From assembly GCA_964371835.1 (NCBI GenBank), contig CAYJOP010000052.1, positions 1-14,696 of the forward strand: DNA of 14,696 nt, given 5' to 3'. The notes below the pieces were generated by a model. The model ran no database searches. It saw only the letters and a program-made list of their open reading frames with translations, and had not been told where the DNA came from. Both the position numbers and the translations under genes were made by a program. Every line of letters begins with the position of its first letter. Position 1 is the stretch's first letter. This DNA is from CAYJAD01 sp964371835. GTDB lineage: Bacteria > Desulfobacterota > Desulfovibrionia > Desulfovibrionales > Desulfovibrionaceae. Shown piece after piece: positions 14,685 through 14,696 of the stretch.

Positions 14685-14696
14685 CATCAGTCTGAA

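Overview
The window looks like ordinary bacterial chromosome of fairly low GC with dense, short-spaced operons. Gene content and order (ricT-metG next to an HD-domain/long-form phosphofructokinase pair, an AddAB pair in which both subunits carry a nuclease domain, and a nitronate-monooxygenase-like flavoprotein) suggest a Desulfovibrionaceae-like anaerobe (Desulfobacterota). That assignment comes from remembered family and neighbourhood patterns, not from a search. I see no phage, insertion sequence, CRISPR array or defence island.

Layout. Positions 1-60 hold a hairpin-plus-terminator repeat module. Positions 265-366 encode a 33-residue membrane peptide with its own Shine-Dalgarno (SD) sequence and terminator. 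From about 4850 leftwards a minus-strand operon runs ricT, metG, a conserved-looking 61-residue protein, then uppP, followed by an elongator tRNA-Met gene (CAT anticodon) with its own likely promoter and a strong terminator. A divergent 200-bp intergenic region (about 4857-5060) separates this from a plus-strand operon: HD-domain protein, 6-phosphofructokinase, addA, addB. These plus-strand genes are separated by 2 and 7 bases, and addA/addB overlap by 4 bases (ATGA). After a 101-bp gap comes a separate flavoprotein gene (13351-14490), closed by a bidirectional terminator and a run of four more hairpins up to the window end.

How the genes work together. The minus-strand genes combine RNA metabolism and translation (RicT, MetRS, its tRNA substrate) with recycling of the cell-wall lipid carrier (UppP). 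The plus-strand genes put a glycolytic kinase and an HD hydrolase in one transcription unit with a complete recombinational double-strand-break repair helicase-nuclease.

Most unusual observations: (1) a near-perfect 34-bp tandem duplication of the ricT translation start, creating a 9-codon ghost N-terminus whose only difference from the real copy destroys the SD; (2) a two-hairpin module, with compensatory base changes, found in opposite orientations at the two ends of the window; (3) the isolated 33-residue membrane peptide gene; (4) an (xxK)8 tripeptide repeat in the MetRS linker; (5) metG placed in cis with a tRNA-Met gene. None amounts to a demonstrated new system; the ricT leader, the small membrane peptide and the repeat module are the best candidates for something undescribed.
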